This document shows positions 1 through 5,341 of a stretch of DNA of 5,341 bases, in pieces; positions within the stretch are counted from its first letter, which is position 1; each line of letters starts with the position of its first letter. Both the position numbers and the translations under genes were made by a program. The notes under the pieces are model-generated. The model saw nothing but the letters and a program-made list of their open reading frames with translations. It was not told the DNA's origin and made no database searches. Origin of the DNA: an uncultured Eubacteriales bacterium. Lineage in GTDB: Bacteria; Bacillota; Clostridia; Eubacteriales; Anaerofustaceae. The stretch lies in NCBI GenBank assembly GCA_902796565.1, contig CADBPP010000119.1, forward strand, positions 1 through 5,341, read 5' to 3'.

Positions 1-39
1 ATGAGGAAAATCGACGTGCGCTGGCGTACGGAGATTTGA
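1..39 (+). CDS. possible C-terminal end of an upstream gene (partial)
   Basis: Frame 1 is open from the window edge and stops at TGA 37-39. Its few codons (ATC, GAC, GTG, CGC) resemble the GC-ending codon use of the genes downstream. A GC-rich hairpin begins 16 bases after the stop, as expected after a gene end. The window starts at an ATG, but with only 12 codons visible I read this as a tail, not a whole gene. Frame 3 is also open, to a TAA at 102-104, but it would run through the hairpin and the -35 element of the next promoter. No product can be named. Confidence 0.3.
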   Translation: MRKIDVRWRTEI

Positions 40-54
40 CGAATGCGTACAATC

Positions 55-92
55 CCGGAATGCGGCTTTATGCCGCTTCCGGTGATTGTTGT
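55..92 (+). terminator. GC-rich hairpin, probable terminator of the upstream gene
   Basis: CCGGAA 55-60 pairs with TTCCGG 77-82, and GCGGC 62-66 pairs with GCCGC 72-76. T61 is bulged and the loop is TTTAT. The bases that follow (83-92) are T-rich but interrupted by G and A, so termination may be weak. The hairpin lies just upstream of the -35 element of the next promoter, so an operator or attenuating role cannot be excluded. Confidence 0.5.
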
Positions 93-117
93 AAAGATAA
101 ATAAAAACTGCTATAAT
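89..117 (+). promoter_or_regulatory. extended -10 sigma-A promoter of the opine dehydrogenase operon
   Basis: The -10 TATAAT is at 112-117 and matches consensus exactly. It is preceded by TG at 109-110, giving the extended form TGnTATAAT. The -35 TTGTAA at 89-94 matches TTGACA at 4 of 6 positions, with the ideal 17-base spacer. The transcript would start near 124 and carry a leader of about 45 bases. No long leader structure or riboswitch is visible. Confidence 0.8.
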
Positions 118-154
118 CTGTTTACAGATATAAACTACAGACGACCCTGTGAAA

Positions 155-161
155 AAGGAGG
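155..161 (+). promoter_or_regulatory. ribosome binding site fixing the opine dehydrogenase start
   Basis: A perfect AAGGAGG sits 8 bases before ATG 170. It lies inside the longer frame that opens at GTG 149, so it rules out that upstream start. Confidence 0.9.
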
Positions 162-169
162 GATCCATT

Positions 170-1273
170 ATGGGAAAGGTAGCAATTCTGGGCTCCGGCA
201 ACGCCGCCTGCTCGTATTCGGCTTATCTCGGAAAACGCGGACATGAGGTGCACCTCTGGGACCAGCCCTGCTTCTGGGAGAACCTTGCGCCCATCAAGGA
301 AAAGGGCGGCATGGACATGATCGGCGTGGATACAGGCTTCGGCCCCATCAGCCTGGTCACGTCCGACCTGGAAGAGGCCATTAAGGATATCGATATCATC
401 ATGGTCGTGGTTCCGAGCTTCGGACACAAGACCTTTGCGGAGCTTCTGGCTCCGTATCTGAAGGACGACATGATCGTGGTGCTGAATCCCGGCGCGGTAT
501 TCGGCGGCCTGGAGTTCCTGAACACGGTACGTAAATGCGGCAATAAGGCGAAGTTCATCGTCGGCGAGCTGGCGTCCAACATCTTCGCGTGCCGCCGTTC
601 CGGCCCGACCCAGGTCAATATCCAGGGAAAGAAGGAGACCATCGAGACCGCTGCGATCCCGGCATCCCGCGTGAACGAGATGATCGCGCGCCTGGATCAG
701 TTCTTCCCCGGGACCTATGTGCCGGTGAAGAATGCCATCGCCACGAGTCTCGGATACAACAACCTCATCATCCATCCGGCCGGCACCCTTTTGAATATGG
801 GTCGTATCGAGAACACGGAAGGAAAGTTCGACTTCTACTGGGAGGGCCTGACTCCCGGCGTCTGCAAAAACATTGAGGCGGTCGACCGCGAGCGCATCGC
901 CGTCGGCAGGGCGCTCGGCATCGAGCTCGAGAGCTTCATCGAGATCTCCCAGAAATACTACGGGCATCCGGAGAGAAAGACCGTTTACGATTTCTTCTCG
1001 CGCAGTGAGGTCCACGGCGGCTGGGGAACCTATACCGCGCCGCCCCATATGCACACCCGCTATGTGACCGAGGACGTTCCCTTTGCCCTTGTCCCGCTTT
1101 CCGCCGTCGCGAAGCTGGTCGGCGTGGAGACTCCGACGATCGACGGACTGATCGCCATTGCGTCGAACTGCAACGACGAAGATTATAAGACGACCGGCCG
1201 GACGCTGGATAAGGTCGGGCTTGCGGGCCTTGATGCAAAGGGCATCCTGGAAGTTTTTGAAAAAGGACTGTAA
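170..1273 (+). CDS. NAD(P)-dependent opine dehydrogenase family protein
   Basis: Predicted cytosolic oxidoreductase of 367 residues in the octopine/nopaline dehydrogenase family. Family enzymes reductively join an amino acid to a 2-oxo acid, or run the reverse. The N-terminal Rossmann fold shows GSGNAA at residues 8-13, with an acidic D31 after the second strand (VHLWD), which fits NAD use. The C-terminal family domain carries the sequence around H202 (NNLIIHPAGTLLNMGRIE), where H202 matches the catalytic His of characterised members. It also contains RYVTEDVPFALVP near residues 297-309, with D302 as the likely partner acid. Length and both domains are complete. Start ATG 170 is chosen for its AAGGAGG 8 bases upstream, over GTG 149, which would add seven residues across that site. 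It is the first gene of a likely two-gene operon with the threonine ammonia-lyase. Substrates cannot be read from sequence; a distant ketopantoate-reductase-like role is a less likely alternative. Confidence 0.85.
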   Translation: MGKVAILGSGNAACSYSAYLGKRGHEVHLWDQPCFWENLAPIKEKGGMDMIGVDTGFGPISLVTSDLEEAIKDIDIIMVVVPSFGHKTFAELLAPYLKDDMIVVLNPGAVFGGLEFLNTVRKCGNKAKFIVGELASNIFACRRSGPTQVNIQGKKETIETAAIPASRVNEMIARLDQFFPGTYVPVKNAIATSLGYNNLIIHPAGTLLNMGRIENTEGKFDFYWEGLTPGVCKNIEAVDRERIAVGRALGIELESFIEISQKYYGHPERKTVYDFFSRSEVHGGWGTYTAPPHMHTRYVTEDVPFALVPLSAVAKLVGVETPTIDGLIAIASNCNDEDYKTTGRTLDKVGLAGLDAKGILEVFEKGL

Positions 1274-1304
1274 CTACACGGAATCTCCAGATATTACGCG
1301 GGAA

Positions 1305-1317
1305 CTTTGATTCAAAG
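1305..1317. repeat. short perfect palindrome between the two operon genes
   Basis: CTTTGA and TCAAAG flank a single T, giving a 13-base dyad in the 78-base gap between the two operon genes. It is too short-looped to fold well as RNA and has no T tract, so it is not a terminator. It could be a small protein-binding site or chance. No promoter is recognisable in the gap. Confidence 0.2.
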
Positions 1318-1336
1318 GAAAAGAAGACTGGCTTTG

Positions 1337-1342
1337 AGGAGG
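1337..1342 (+). promoter_or_regulatory. ribosome binding site supporting a TTG start
   Basis: AGGAGG lies 9 bases before TTG 1352. An out-of-frame ATG at 1345 is only 2 bases from it, too close for efficient initiation, and its frame closes at 1414-1416. The site therefore decides in favour of TTG. Confidence 0.8.
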
Positions 1343-1351
1343 ACATGACTC

Positions 1352-2548
1352 TTGAAACAGAGTATTACGCTGGATATGATCCGCGAGGCGGCGGAAGCTC
1401 TGAAGGGGGTGGCTGAGCGCACGCCGATCGTTACGAGCCGGCAGCTTGGCGAAAACCTTCTGATGAAATCCGAAAACCTGCAGAAGACCGGTTCATTCAA
1501 GCTGCGCGGGGCCTTTAATAAAATCAGGACCCTTACGGACGAAGAAGCCTCAAGGGGCGTGATCGCGTGCTCCGCGGGAAACCATGCGCAGGGCGTGGCG
1601 CTTTCGGCAAGCCGCCTCGGCATCCGCTCCGTGATCTGCATGCCGGAAGGCGCACCGGTGCTGAAGGTGGAAGCGACCCGAAGCTACGGCGCAGAGGTCG
1701 TGCTGGTTCCGGGCGGATATGATGACGCCGCTAGGGAAGCCGCGCGGCTCGCGGAGGAGAAGGGCTATACCTTTGCGCATCCTTTCAACGATCCGTATGT
1801 CATTGCCGGACAGGGGACCATCGGCCTGGAGATCCTGGAGCAGGTCCCCGATGCGGAACAGATCCTGGTCCCCATTGGCGGAGGCGGCCTTGTGAGCGGC
1901 ATCGGCGCCGCGATCAAGCAGCTGAGGCCAAACGTCCGGGTCATCGGCGTACAGGCGGAGACGGTACCGTCCATGTTCGTGTCGAGGCGGAACGGGGAGA
2001 TCACCACGGTACGCGACCGCGCGACCATTGCGGACGGCATCCACGTACTGACGCCCGGGGACCTGACCTTCGCGCTGACGGAACGCTACGTCGATGACAT
2101 CGTGACAGTCAGCGAGGACGAGATCGCGGCGGCCATCGTGGCGCTTCTGGAGGGCCCGAAAACCGTTGCGGAAGGAGCCGGCGCGACCGGCGTGGCGGCT
2201 TTTCTCTTTGAAAAGGTCGATACATCCCTGAAAACGGTCGCGGTGGTCTCCGGAGGAAACGTGGACATCACAACGCTGTCCCGCATCATCACAAAGGGTC
2301 TTCAGAAGTTCGGACGCATCGCCCGGCTTACGACCAAGCTCGCGGACCGCGCGGGAAGCCTGGCGAAGCTGCTTGCCCTGGTCACGGAGAGCGGCGCAAA
2401 CATCCTGAACATCGAGCATGAGCGGGAGGATGCCAAGGCGGAGGTGAATTCCTGCGTCGTAACACTGACTCTGGAGACCCGTGACCGGGATCACATCCGG
2501 TCCATCCGGGCCGCCATGCGCGGGCAGGGCTATCCGCTGTTTGATTGA
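1352..2548 (+). CDS. ilvA: threonine ammonia-lyase, single ACT domain (medium form)
   Basis: Cytosolic PLP enzyme of 398 residues that deaminates L-threonine to 2-oxobutyrate and ammonia; related enzymes also act on serine to give pyruvate. The fold-type II catalytic domain covers about residues 5-318. The PLP lysine is K50 in TGSFKLRGA, followed by SAGNHAQG at 74-81, the phosphate-binding GGGGLVSG at 176-183, and SGGN at 300-303. One ACT domain follows at about 322-395. This matches the ~400-residue form with one ACT domain, not the ~510-residue biosynthetic enzyme with two. The ACT domain suggests control by an amino acid, though which one is not visible. Start TTG 1352 is set by AGGAGG 9 bases upstream; the next in-frame ATG is codon 9. 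The gene follows the opine dehydrogenase on the same strand with no terminator between. It could be biosynthetic (isoleucine, ilvA) or catabolic (tdcB-like); no other isoleucine genes are present to decide. Confidence 0.93.
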   Translation: MKQSITLDMIREAAEALKGVAERTPIVTSRQLGENLLMKSENLQKTGSFKLRGAFNKIRTLTDEEASRGVIACSAGNHAQGVALSASRLGIRSVICMPEGAPVLKVEATRSYGAEVVLVPGGYDDAAREAARLAEEKGYTFAHPFNDPYVIAGQGTIGLEILEQVPDAEQILVPIGGGGLVSGIGAAIKQLRPNVRVIGVQAETVPSMFVSRRNGEITTVRDRATIADGIHVLTPGDLTFALTERYVDDIVTVSEDEIAAAIVALLEGPKTVAEGAGATGVAAFLFEKVDTSLKTVAVVSGGNVDITTLSRIITKGLQKFGRIARLTTKLADRAGSLAKLLALVTESGANILNIEHEREDAKAEVNSCVVTLTLETRDRDHIRSIRAAMRGQGYPLFD

Positions 2549-2557
2549 AAAGCACAT

Positions 2558-2597
2558 GAAAAAGACGAAAGGCTGCTTCGGCCTTTCGTCTTTTTTT
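2558..2597. terminator. bidirectional intrinsic terminator between convergent genes
   Basis: AAAAAGACGAAAGGC (2559-2573) pairs perfectly with GCCTTTCGTCTTTTT (2581-2595) around the loop TGCTTCG. The T run at 2591-2597 serves the rightward operon, whose stop is at 2546-2548. The A run at 2559-2563 becomes a T tract on the other strand and serves the leftward peptidase gene, which stops at 2640. Confidence 0.93.
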
Positions 2598-2639
2598 CAT
2601 ATCTCCGTATCCTGACGCGGTCCCCGCGTTTCAGAAGGA

Positions 2640-4745
2640 TCAGCTGATCCCGGCAAGCAGTCCCTCGAGCAGCCGCCATACCTTCGGTACGGAATCCAGA
2701 TGCAGTTTTTCATGGATCGTATGGGGATCCGAAAGATCCGGACCGATGCTGATCATATCCAGCTCCGGTTTCAGGGTCTTGAAGGTACCGCATTCGAGTC
2801 CCGCGTGGAGCACTGCGACAATGATTTCTTCCCCATTCTGCTCAAGGTAGATTTCCTTCGTCAGAGCGAGCAGTCTGCTGTCCGGGTCGTAGGGCCAGGG
2901 ATCCGCCATTTTAACCAGATCGGTCTCATATCCGCATTCGGCGGCAAGAGCGAGCTGTGAAGAAAGGAGCTCGGACTCGAGTTCCCCAACGCAGCTGCGG
3001 ATATAAGTGGAGCCGGTTATGCCGTTTTCATTCAGGGCAAACAATCCGAGATTCGAGGAGCTCTCGGGCAGGCTCTCTTCTGCTGCCATCCAGGTGTTAA
3101 CGCCGTCGATGATCTCCGTCATGAAGCGCAGGGCAGCGTTCTTTTGTTCGTCGCTGACGACCTTCGGCAGCTGGCCTTCTTCGGTCAGATCTAAACGGAT
3201 GCTGTCCTCGATCCCCGCATACTTCTTTTTCAGTTCGTCGAGCCAGGAGTCCGCCGTTTCTTTCAGCGCGTCCCGGTCTTCCGAAGCAATGACGATGCAG
3301 CAGGAAGCCTTTGCGGGGATCGCATTTGACGCGGTCCCGCCTTCAAAAGAGGAGAGTTCGAAAGCGATTCCCTTCTCATCCAGCCCTTTCAGGAAGGTGG
3401 CCAGGCCGATCAGACCGTTCAGCCTGCCTTTGCCGATCTCGATTCCGGAATGACCGCCATTAAGGCCTGTGAGCGTAAGCGCGACGGCAAGGTCGCCGGA
3501 AGGATCCTTAAGCTCCGCCGGAGCCGAAATGCGGACGGAATCGCCCGCCGCCGTACTGACCAGGACTTCGTCGGAGGCTTCGTTGTCGATATTGATCAGA
3601 TACGAAGCGCCGTCCAGCCAGGAAGCATCCAGCTGAAAAGCTCCTTCCATACCGTCTTCCTCGTCCACGGTGATCAGCGCCCGGACGGGCCCGTGGGCCA
3701 TTTTCCCCTGCGCGACCGCCATGATCATGGCGCATCCGGCGCCGTCATCCGCCCCGAGAGAGGTCCCTTCGGCAGCAAGCGTATTGTCTTTCAGATACCG
3801 GATCACGGTGACAGGGTCGTTAATGGGATCGAATTCCTTCCCGTCCTCGACGGCGACGACCATATCCATGTGTCCCTGCAGGATGCACAGGGGAAGGTCT
3901 TCCATCCCCTTTGTTGCGGGAATATCGAACATGATGTTTCCGGCGTCGTCACGGACGGGATCCAGACCCTGTTCCTTTGCCCAGTTCATAAAGAACTCGC
4001 CGATCTTTTCTTCATGATGGGAAGGACGGGGCACGTCCGCCATCAGGAGAAAGTCGGAAACGACGCTTTCGATGATCTCTTCGTCGCTCAGGGACGATGC
4101 CGGCGCTCCCGCCATGCAGAATTCGAGGACTTCGGCTTCCGCATACTCGCCGTAGAGTTTCCCGAAGGCGGCTTCCGCCTCATCCTGCGCGGCAGATTCC
4201 TGTTCCTCGCCGCCGGAAGCATAGTGCCAGGTGATGTTCCCGTCTTTGTCGAAGGTCTGCCAGGCTTCTTCCTCGGCAGCGAGCCCATCTCCGGCTGCGG
4301 AGATCCTGCCGATGTAATGGTGGCCGGCAGCATAGAGCCTGCCGTCCTTCACCGCCAGCGGATTGGCCGTTCCGCCGCTTTTTACATATCCGAGATATGC
4401 CGGCCTGCCGTCCTTGTAGCAGTAAAGCTCCGCGCCGACTGCGGCGCCTGTGCCGTTTCTGGTGTCGTAAAGACTCTCGGAAATCAGCAGTATGTCCGTA
4501 TCGTTCAGGACCGCATTTGCGTATCCGCGTCCGAAATAGAACTTCCGGTCCACGATCTCGGTAAAGGTATCGCAGTCTTCGAACTCCGCCGTACTTTCGT
4601 GATCCGCAATAATTCCCTGATCCGGTTTTGCCGCGGCTTCCGCAGCCGCCGTCCCGTTCCGCACGGGGAAGCCCTGGGGAGCGCCTGCGAAGACGTTCAT
4701 GCTCAGCATACTGACCGCCGCCAGAAAACAAATCAGCTTTTTCAT
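2640..4745 (-). CDS. secreted M20 PepD-like dipeptidase with unassigned N-terminal domain
   Basis: Predicted exported metallodipeptidase of 701 residues. The catalytic region resembles PepD (beta-Ala-His / Xaa-His dipeptidase), which splits dipeptides using two zinc ions. A signal peptide has two lysines, a hydrophobic core, and likely cleavage after VFA at residue 20; there is no lipobox cysteine. Residues about 61-179 form a beta-rich, aromatic- and glycine-rich domain I cannot name. An Ala/Glu-rich linker follows to about 217. The M20 region runs from about 218 to the end and aligns with the whole ~485-residue PepD. Metal and catalytic residues are all present: H292 and D294 (GHMDMV), D333 (GADDG), E362/E363 (DEEDGM), D387 (NIDNE) and H647 (HAGLECG); H432 (GGHSG) marks the inserted lid domain. 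ATG 4745 has AAGGAGG 11 bases upstream, whereas GTG 4757 overlaps that site. The gene is alone in its unit and converges on the operon. Family is firm; substrate is inferred. Confidence 0.9.
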   Translation of the reverse strand: MKKLICFLAAVSMLSMNVFAGAPQGFPVRNGTAAAEAAAKPDQGIIADHESTAEFEDCDTFTEIVDRKFYFGRGYANAVLNDTDILLISESLYDTRNGTGAAVGAELYCYKDGRPAYLGYVKSGGTANPLAVKDGRLYAAGHHYIGRISAAGDGLAAEEEAWQTFDKDGNITWHYASGGEEQESAAQDEAEAAFGKLYGEYAEAEVLEFCMAGAPASSLSDEEIIESVVSDFLLMADVPRPSHHEEKIGEFFMNWAKEQGLDPVRDDAGNIMFDIPATKGMEDLPLCILQGHMDMVVAVEDGKEFDPINDPVTVIRYLKDNTLAAEGTSLGADDGAGCAMIMAVAQGKMAHGPVRALITVDEEDGMEGAFQLDASWLDGASYLINIDNEASDEVLVSTAAGDSVRISAPAELKDPSGDLAVALTLTGLNGGHSGIEIGKGRLNGLIGLATFLKGLDEKGIAFELSSFEGGTASNAIPAKASCCIVIASEDRDALKETADSWLDELKKKYAGIEDSIRLDLTEEGQLPKVVSDEQKNAALRFMTEIIDGVNTWMAAEESLPESSSNLGLFALNENGITGSTYIRSCVGELESELLSSQLALAAECGYETDLVKMADPWPYDPDSRLLALTKEIYLEQNGEEIIVAVLHAGLECGTFKTLKPELDMISIGPDLSDPHTIHEKLHLDSVPKVWRLLEGLLAGIS

Positions 4746-4756
4746 GTTCTGCAGCA

Positions 4757-4763
4757 CCTCCTT
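4757..4763 (-). promoter_or_regulatory. ribosome binding site fixing the peptidase start
   Basis: AAGGAGG on the minus strand lies 11 bases before ATG 4745. The in-frame GTG at 4757-4755 begins on the last base of this site and cannot use it, so ATG is preferred. ATG also gives a standard signal-peptide N terminus (MKK followed by a hydrophobic run). Confidence 0.85.
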
Positions 4764-4796
4764 AATTCTTTGCCGCTGCCAAAAAAATCCGCTTTC

Positions 4797-4825
4797 ATTA
4801 TAACAGCTTGATACCGCACTGGCTA
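4797..4825 (-). promoter_or_regulatory. extended -10 promoter of the peptidase gene
   Basis: On the minus strand TATAAT occupies 4802-4797 and is preceded by TGT, giving TGnTATAAT. The -35 TAGCCA at 4825-4820 matches TTGACA at 4 of 6 positions, with a 17-base spacer. The transcript would begin near 4790, leaving a leader of about 45 bases. The element is built like the operon promoter at 89-117. Confidence 0.75.
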
Positions 4826-4892
4826 CAGGAGATCATTTCGGAGCGAAGCTTTTTCCGGATCATTTATGAGAGGATTTGAAGACAGAAGGAAC

Positions 4893-4924
4893 AAAAAAAG
4901 AAAAGCCCCGGATTTGGGACTTTT
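4893..4924 (-). terminator. intrinsic terminator of the tRNA-Ala gene
   Basis: Read on the minus strand, AAAAGTCCC (4924-4916) pairs with GGGGCTTTT (4909-4901), with one G-T pair and a 6-base loop. A run of seven T follows at 4899-4893. It starts 7 bases after the tRNA 3' end, so it closes a one-gene tRNA unit and insulates the peptidase promoter from it. Confidence 0.85.
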
Positions 4925-4931
4925 CCGATAG

Positions 4932-5004
4932 TGGAGCCAATGGGACTCGAACCCACGACCTCCTGCATGCCATGCAGGCGCGCTCCCAGCTGCGCCATGA
5001 CCCC
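4932..5004 (-). tRNA. tRNA-Ala, anticodon GGC
   Basis: The 73-base cloverleaf is complete on the minus strand. The acceptor stem is GGGGTCA with TGGCTCC (one G-T and one T-G pair). The D stem is GCGC/GCGC around loop AGCTGGGA. The anticodon stem is CCTGC/GCAGG with loop ATGGCAT, giving anticodon GGC for alanine GCC/GCU codons. The variable loop is AGGTC. The T stem is GTGGG/CCCAT with loop TTCGAGT. The discriminator base is A, at 4932. The next bases read CTA, so CCA is not encoded and must be added by nucleotidyltransferase. The gene stands alone, with its own promoter and terminator. Confidence 0.97.
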
Positions 5005-5015
5005 GTACGCTAAAA

Positions 5016-5044
5016 AGGATACACTATTTTCTCCTTTTTTTCAA
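5016..5044 (-). promoter_or_regulatory. promoter of the tRNA-Ala gene
   Basis: On the minus strand, TTGAAA (5044-5039) is followed by a 17-base A-rich spacer and TATCCT (5021-5016). Transcription would start near 5009, about five bases before the mature tRNA 5' end at 5004. The -35 is strong (TTGA plus a final A); the -10 matches at 4 of 6 positions. Confidence 0.7.
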
Positions 5045-5151
5045 GGACTTTTTCATGGATTCCGGGTTGCCTGCAGAACGTATGCGAATAAGCTGTCGGA
5101 CCGCTCCGTGCTCCGCACTCCCGCGATCCTCATTTGTCAGGAACTTATTCT

Positions 5152-5188
5152 ATAAAAAAGGAGGAGCCCCGGTCAAGTTCACCGGGGC
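5152..5188 (-). terminator. hairpin, probable terminator for a leftward gene beyond the window
   Basis: GCCCCGGT (5166-5173) and ACCGGGGC (5181-5188) form a perfect 8-bp stem with a 7-base loop. Read leftward it is followed by TCCTCC and then six T (5159-5154), so the T run starts six bases after the stem, later than usual. The same bases read rightward give AAGGAGG at 5158-5164 directly before the hairpin, which is why the direction is uncertain. Confidence 0.45.
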
Positions 5189-5272
5189 AGGTATTATGAA
5201 AAAAATCTATTCAGCTCTGCAGCAACCACTCTCTTTGTACGATTTCATGATAATACAGAAAAGTGAATGATT

Positions 5273-5328
5273 TTTGTTCCGTTTGTAAATGTTTTTCCCT
5301 GGACATGTAAACAAATTATGAACAAACG
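5273..5328. repeat. AT-rich cluster of inverted and direct short repeats
   Basis: CGTTTGT at 5280-5286 is the inverse of ACAAACG at 5322-5328, and TTTGTTC at 5273-5279 is the inverse of GAACAAA at 5320-5326. TGTAAA occurs at 5284-5289 and again at 5306-5311, 22 bases apart, about two helical turns. Such spacing is seen in operator or promoter DNA. A weak rightward promoter (TTGTAA 5283-5288, 17 bases, TGTAAA 5306-5311) can also be drawn. In AT-rich DNA some of this is expected by chance. Confidence 0.3.
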
Positions 5329-5341
5329 CAGAAGCCGGATC

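Larger units (their letters stand above)
5045..5341. other. right-end stretch with no convincing gene
   Basis: No frame here combines a start, a placed ribosome binding site and a recognisable product. The stretch changes in character: 5060-5135 is GC-rich like coding DNA, then 5190-5330 is markedly AT-rich. It contains the hairpin at 5166-5188, a 24-codon frame starting at ATG 5196 and ending at 5270, and repeated TTTGT/ACAAA motifs at 5273-5328. On the minus strand, one frame is open from the window edge down to about 5207, so the end of a gene lying beyond the window cannot be excluded. Most likely it is intergenic, with regulatory DNA for a neighbour past the right edge. Confidence 0.5.

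Noticed and set aside
149..169. GTG 149 as start of the opine dehydrogenase
   Set aside because: The seven extra codons cover the AAGGAGG ribosome binding site of ATG 170, and family members begin just before the Rossmann GxGNxA motif.
122..1054. 310-residue leftward frame opposite the opine dehydrogenase
   Set aside because: It is a mirror of a well-recognised gene, shows no family features, and would cross the -35/-10 side of the operon leader.
1550..2557. 335-residue leftward frame opposite the ammonia-lyase
   Set aside because: It is an antisense frame kept open by GC-rich codon use; the forward frame has unmistakable PLP and ACT motifs.
2640..4745. Peptidase as a lipoprotein
   Set aside because: The only cysteine in the signal peptide is residue 6, inside the hydrophobic core. 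There is no lipobox at the cleavage region, so signal peptidase I cleavage is more likely.
4746..4757. GTG 4757 as start of the peptidase
   Set aside because: It overlaps the AAGGAGG site. ATG 4745 uses that site and gives a normal signal peptide.
3450..4811. 453-residue rightward frame opposite the peptidase
   Set aside because: It covers the peptidase signal peptide and promoter in antisense and has no recognisable motif. The opposite frame carries all M20 catalytic residues.
5053..5133. 26-residue leftward frame starting at ATG 5133
   Set aside because: It has GC-ending codons but no ribosome binding site, and it ends inside the tRNA promoter region. There is too little to support a gene.
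4931..5155. A 74-residue rightward frame beginning MEPMGLEPTT across the tRNA
   Set aside because: It is the antisense of tRNA-Ala. Peptides reading MGLEPTT are a familiar false gene produced by the antisense of tRNA T arms.
1..5341. CRISPR array, insertion sequence, phage or defence genes
   Set aside because: No regularly spaced repeats, transposase-like frames, terminal inverted repeats or defence-type domains are visible. Every long real gene is metabolic.

Overview
The window looks like chromosome from a moderately GC-rich Firmicute, probably a clostridial or gut-type anaerobe. This is inferred from strong AAGGAGG-type ribosome binding sites, a TTG start codon, extended -10 promoters (TGnTATAAT), compact intrinsic terminators with T tracts, and a tRNA gene that lacks an encoded CCA. 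The protein families present do not fix the genus.

Layout from left to right. Positions 1-82 hold what may be the last codons of an upstream gene and a GC-rich hairpin. A good extended -10 promoter (89-117) then drives two rightward genes: an opine dehydrogenase family oxidoreductase (170-1273) and a single-ACT-domain threonine ammonia-lyase (1352-2548). They are separated by 78 bases with no terminator, so they are probably one operon. A strong hairpin with a T tract on one side and an A tract on the other (2558-2597) ends this operon. It can also end the convergent leftward gene at 2640-4745, a 701-residue secreted peptidase. That protein has a signal peptide, an unassigned beta-rich N-terminal domain of roughly 110-120 residues, an acidic linker, and a complete M20 (PepD-like, Xaa-His dipeptidase) catalytic region with all metal ligands. 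It has its own extended -10 promoter at 4797-4825. Further right, also leftward, is a tRNA-Ala(GGC) gene (4932-5004) with its own promoter and terminator. The last ~330 bases carry no convincing gene. They hold a perfect 8-bp hairpin and an AT-rich stretch with repeated TTTGT/ACAAA motifs.

How the genes may work together (inference). The ammonia-lyase makes 2-oxobutyrate from threonine, or pyruvate from serine. Opine dehydrogenases join a 2-oxo acid to an amino acid with NAD(P)H, or run the reverse. The two-gene operon could therefore form or break down an N-(carboxyalkyl) amino acid. The exported dipeptidase would release amino acids outside the membrane, but it is a separate transcription unit and any link to the operon is only thematic. 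I see no mobile element, CRISPR array, phage gene or defence system. The most unusual items are the exported, N-terminally extended PepD-like enzyme and the opine dehydrogenase/threonine ammonia-lyase pair.
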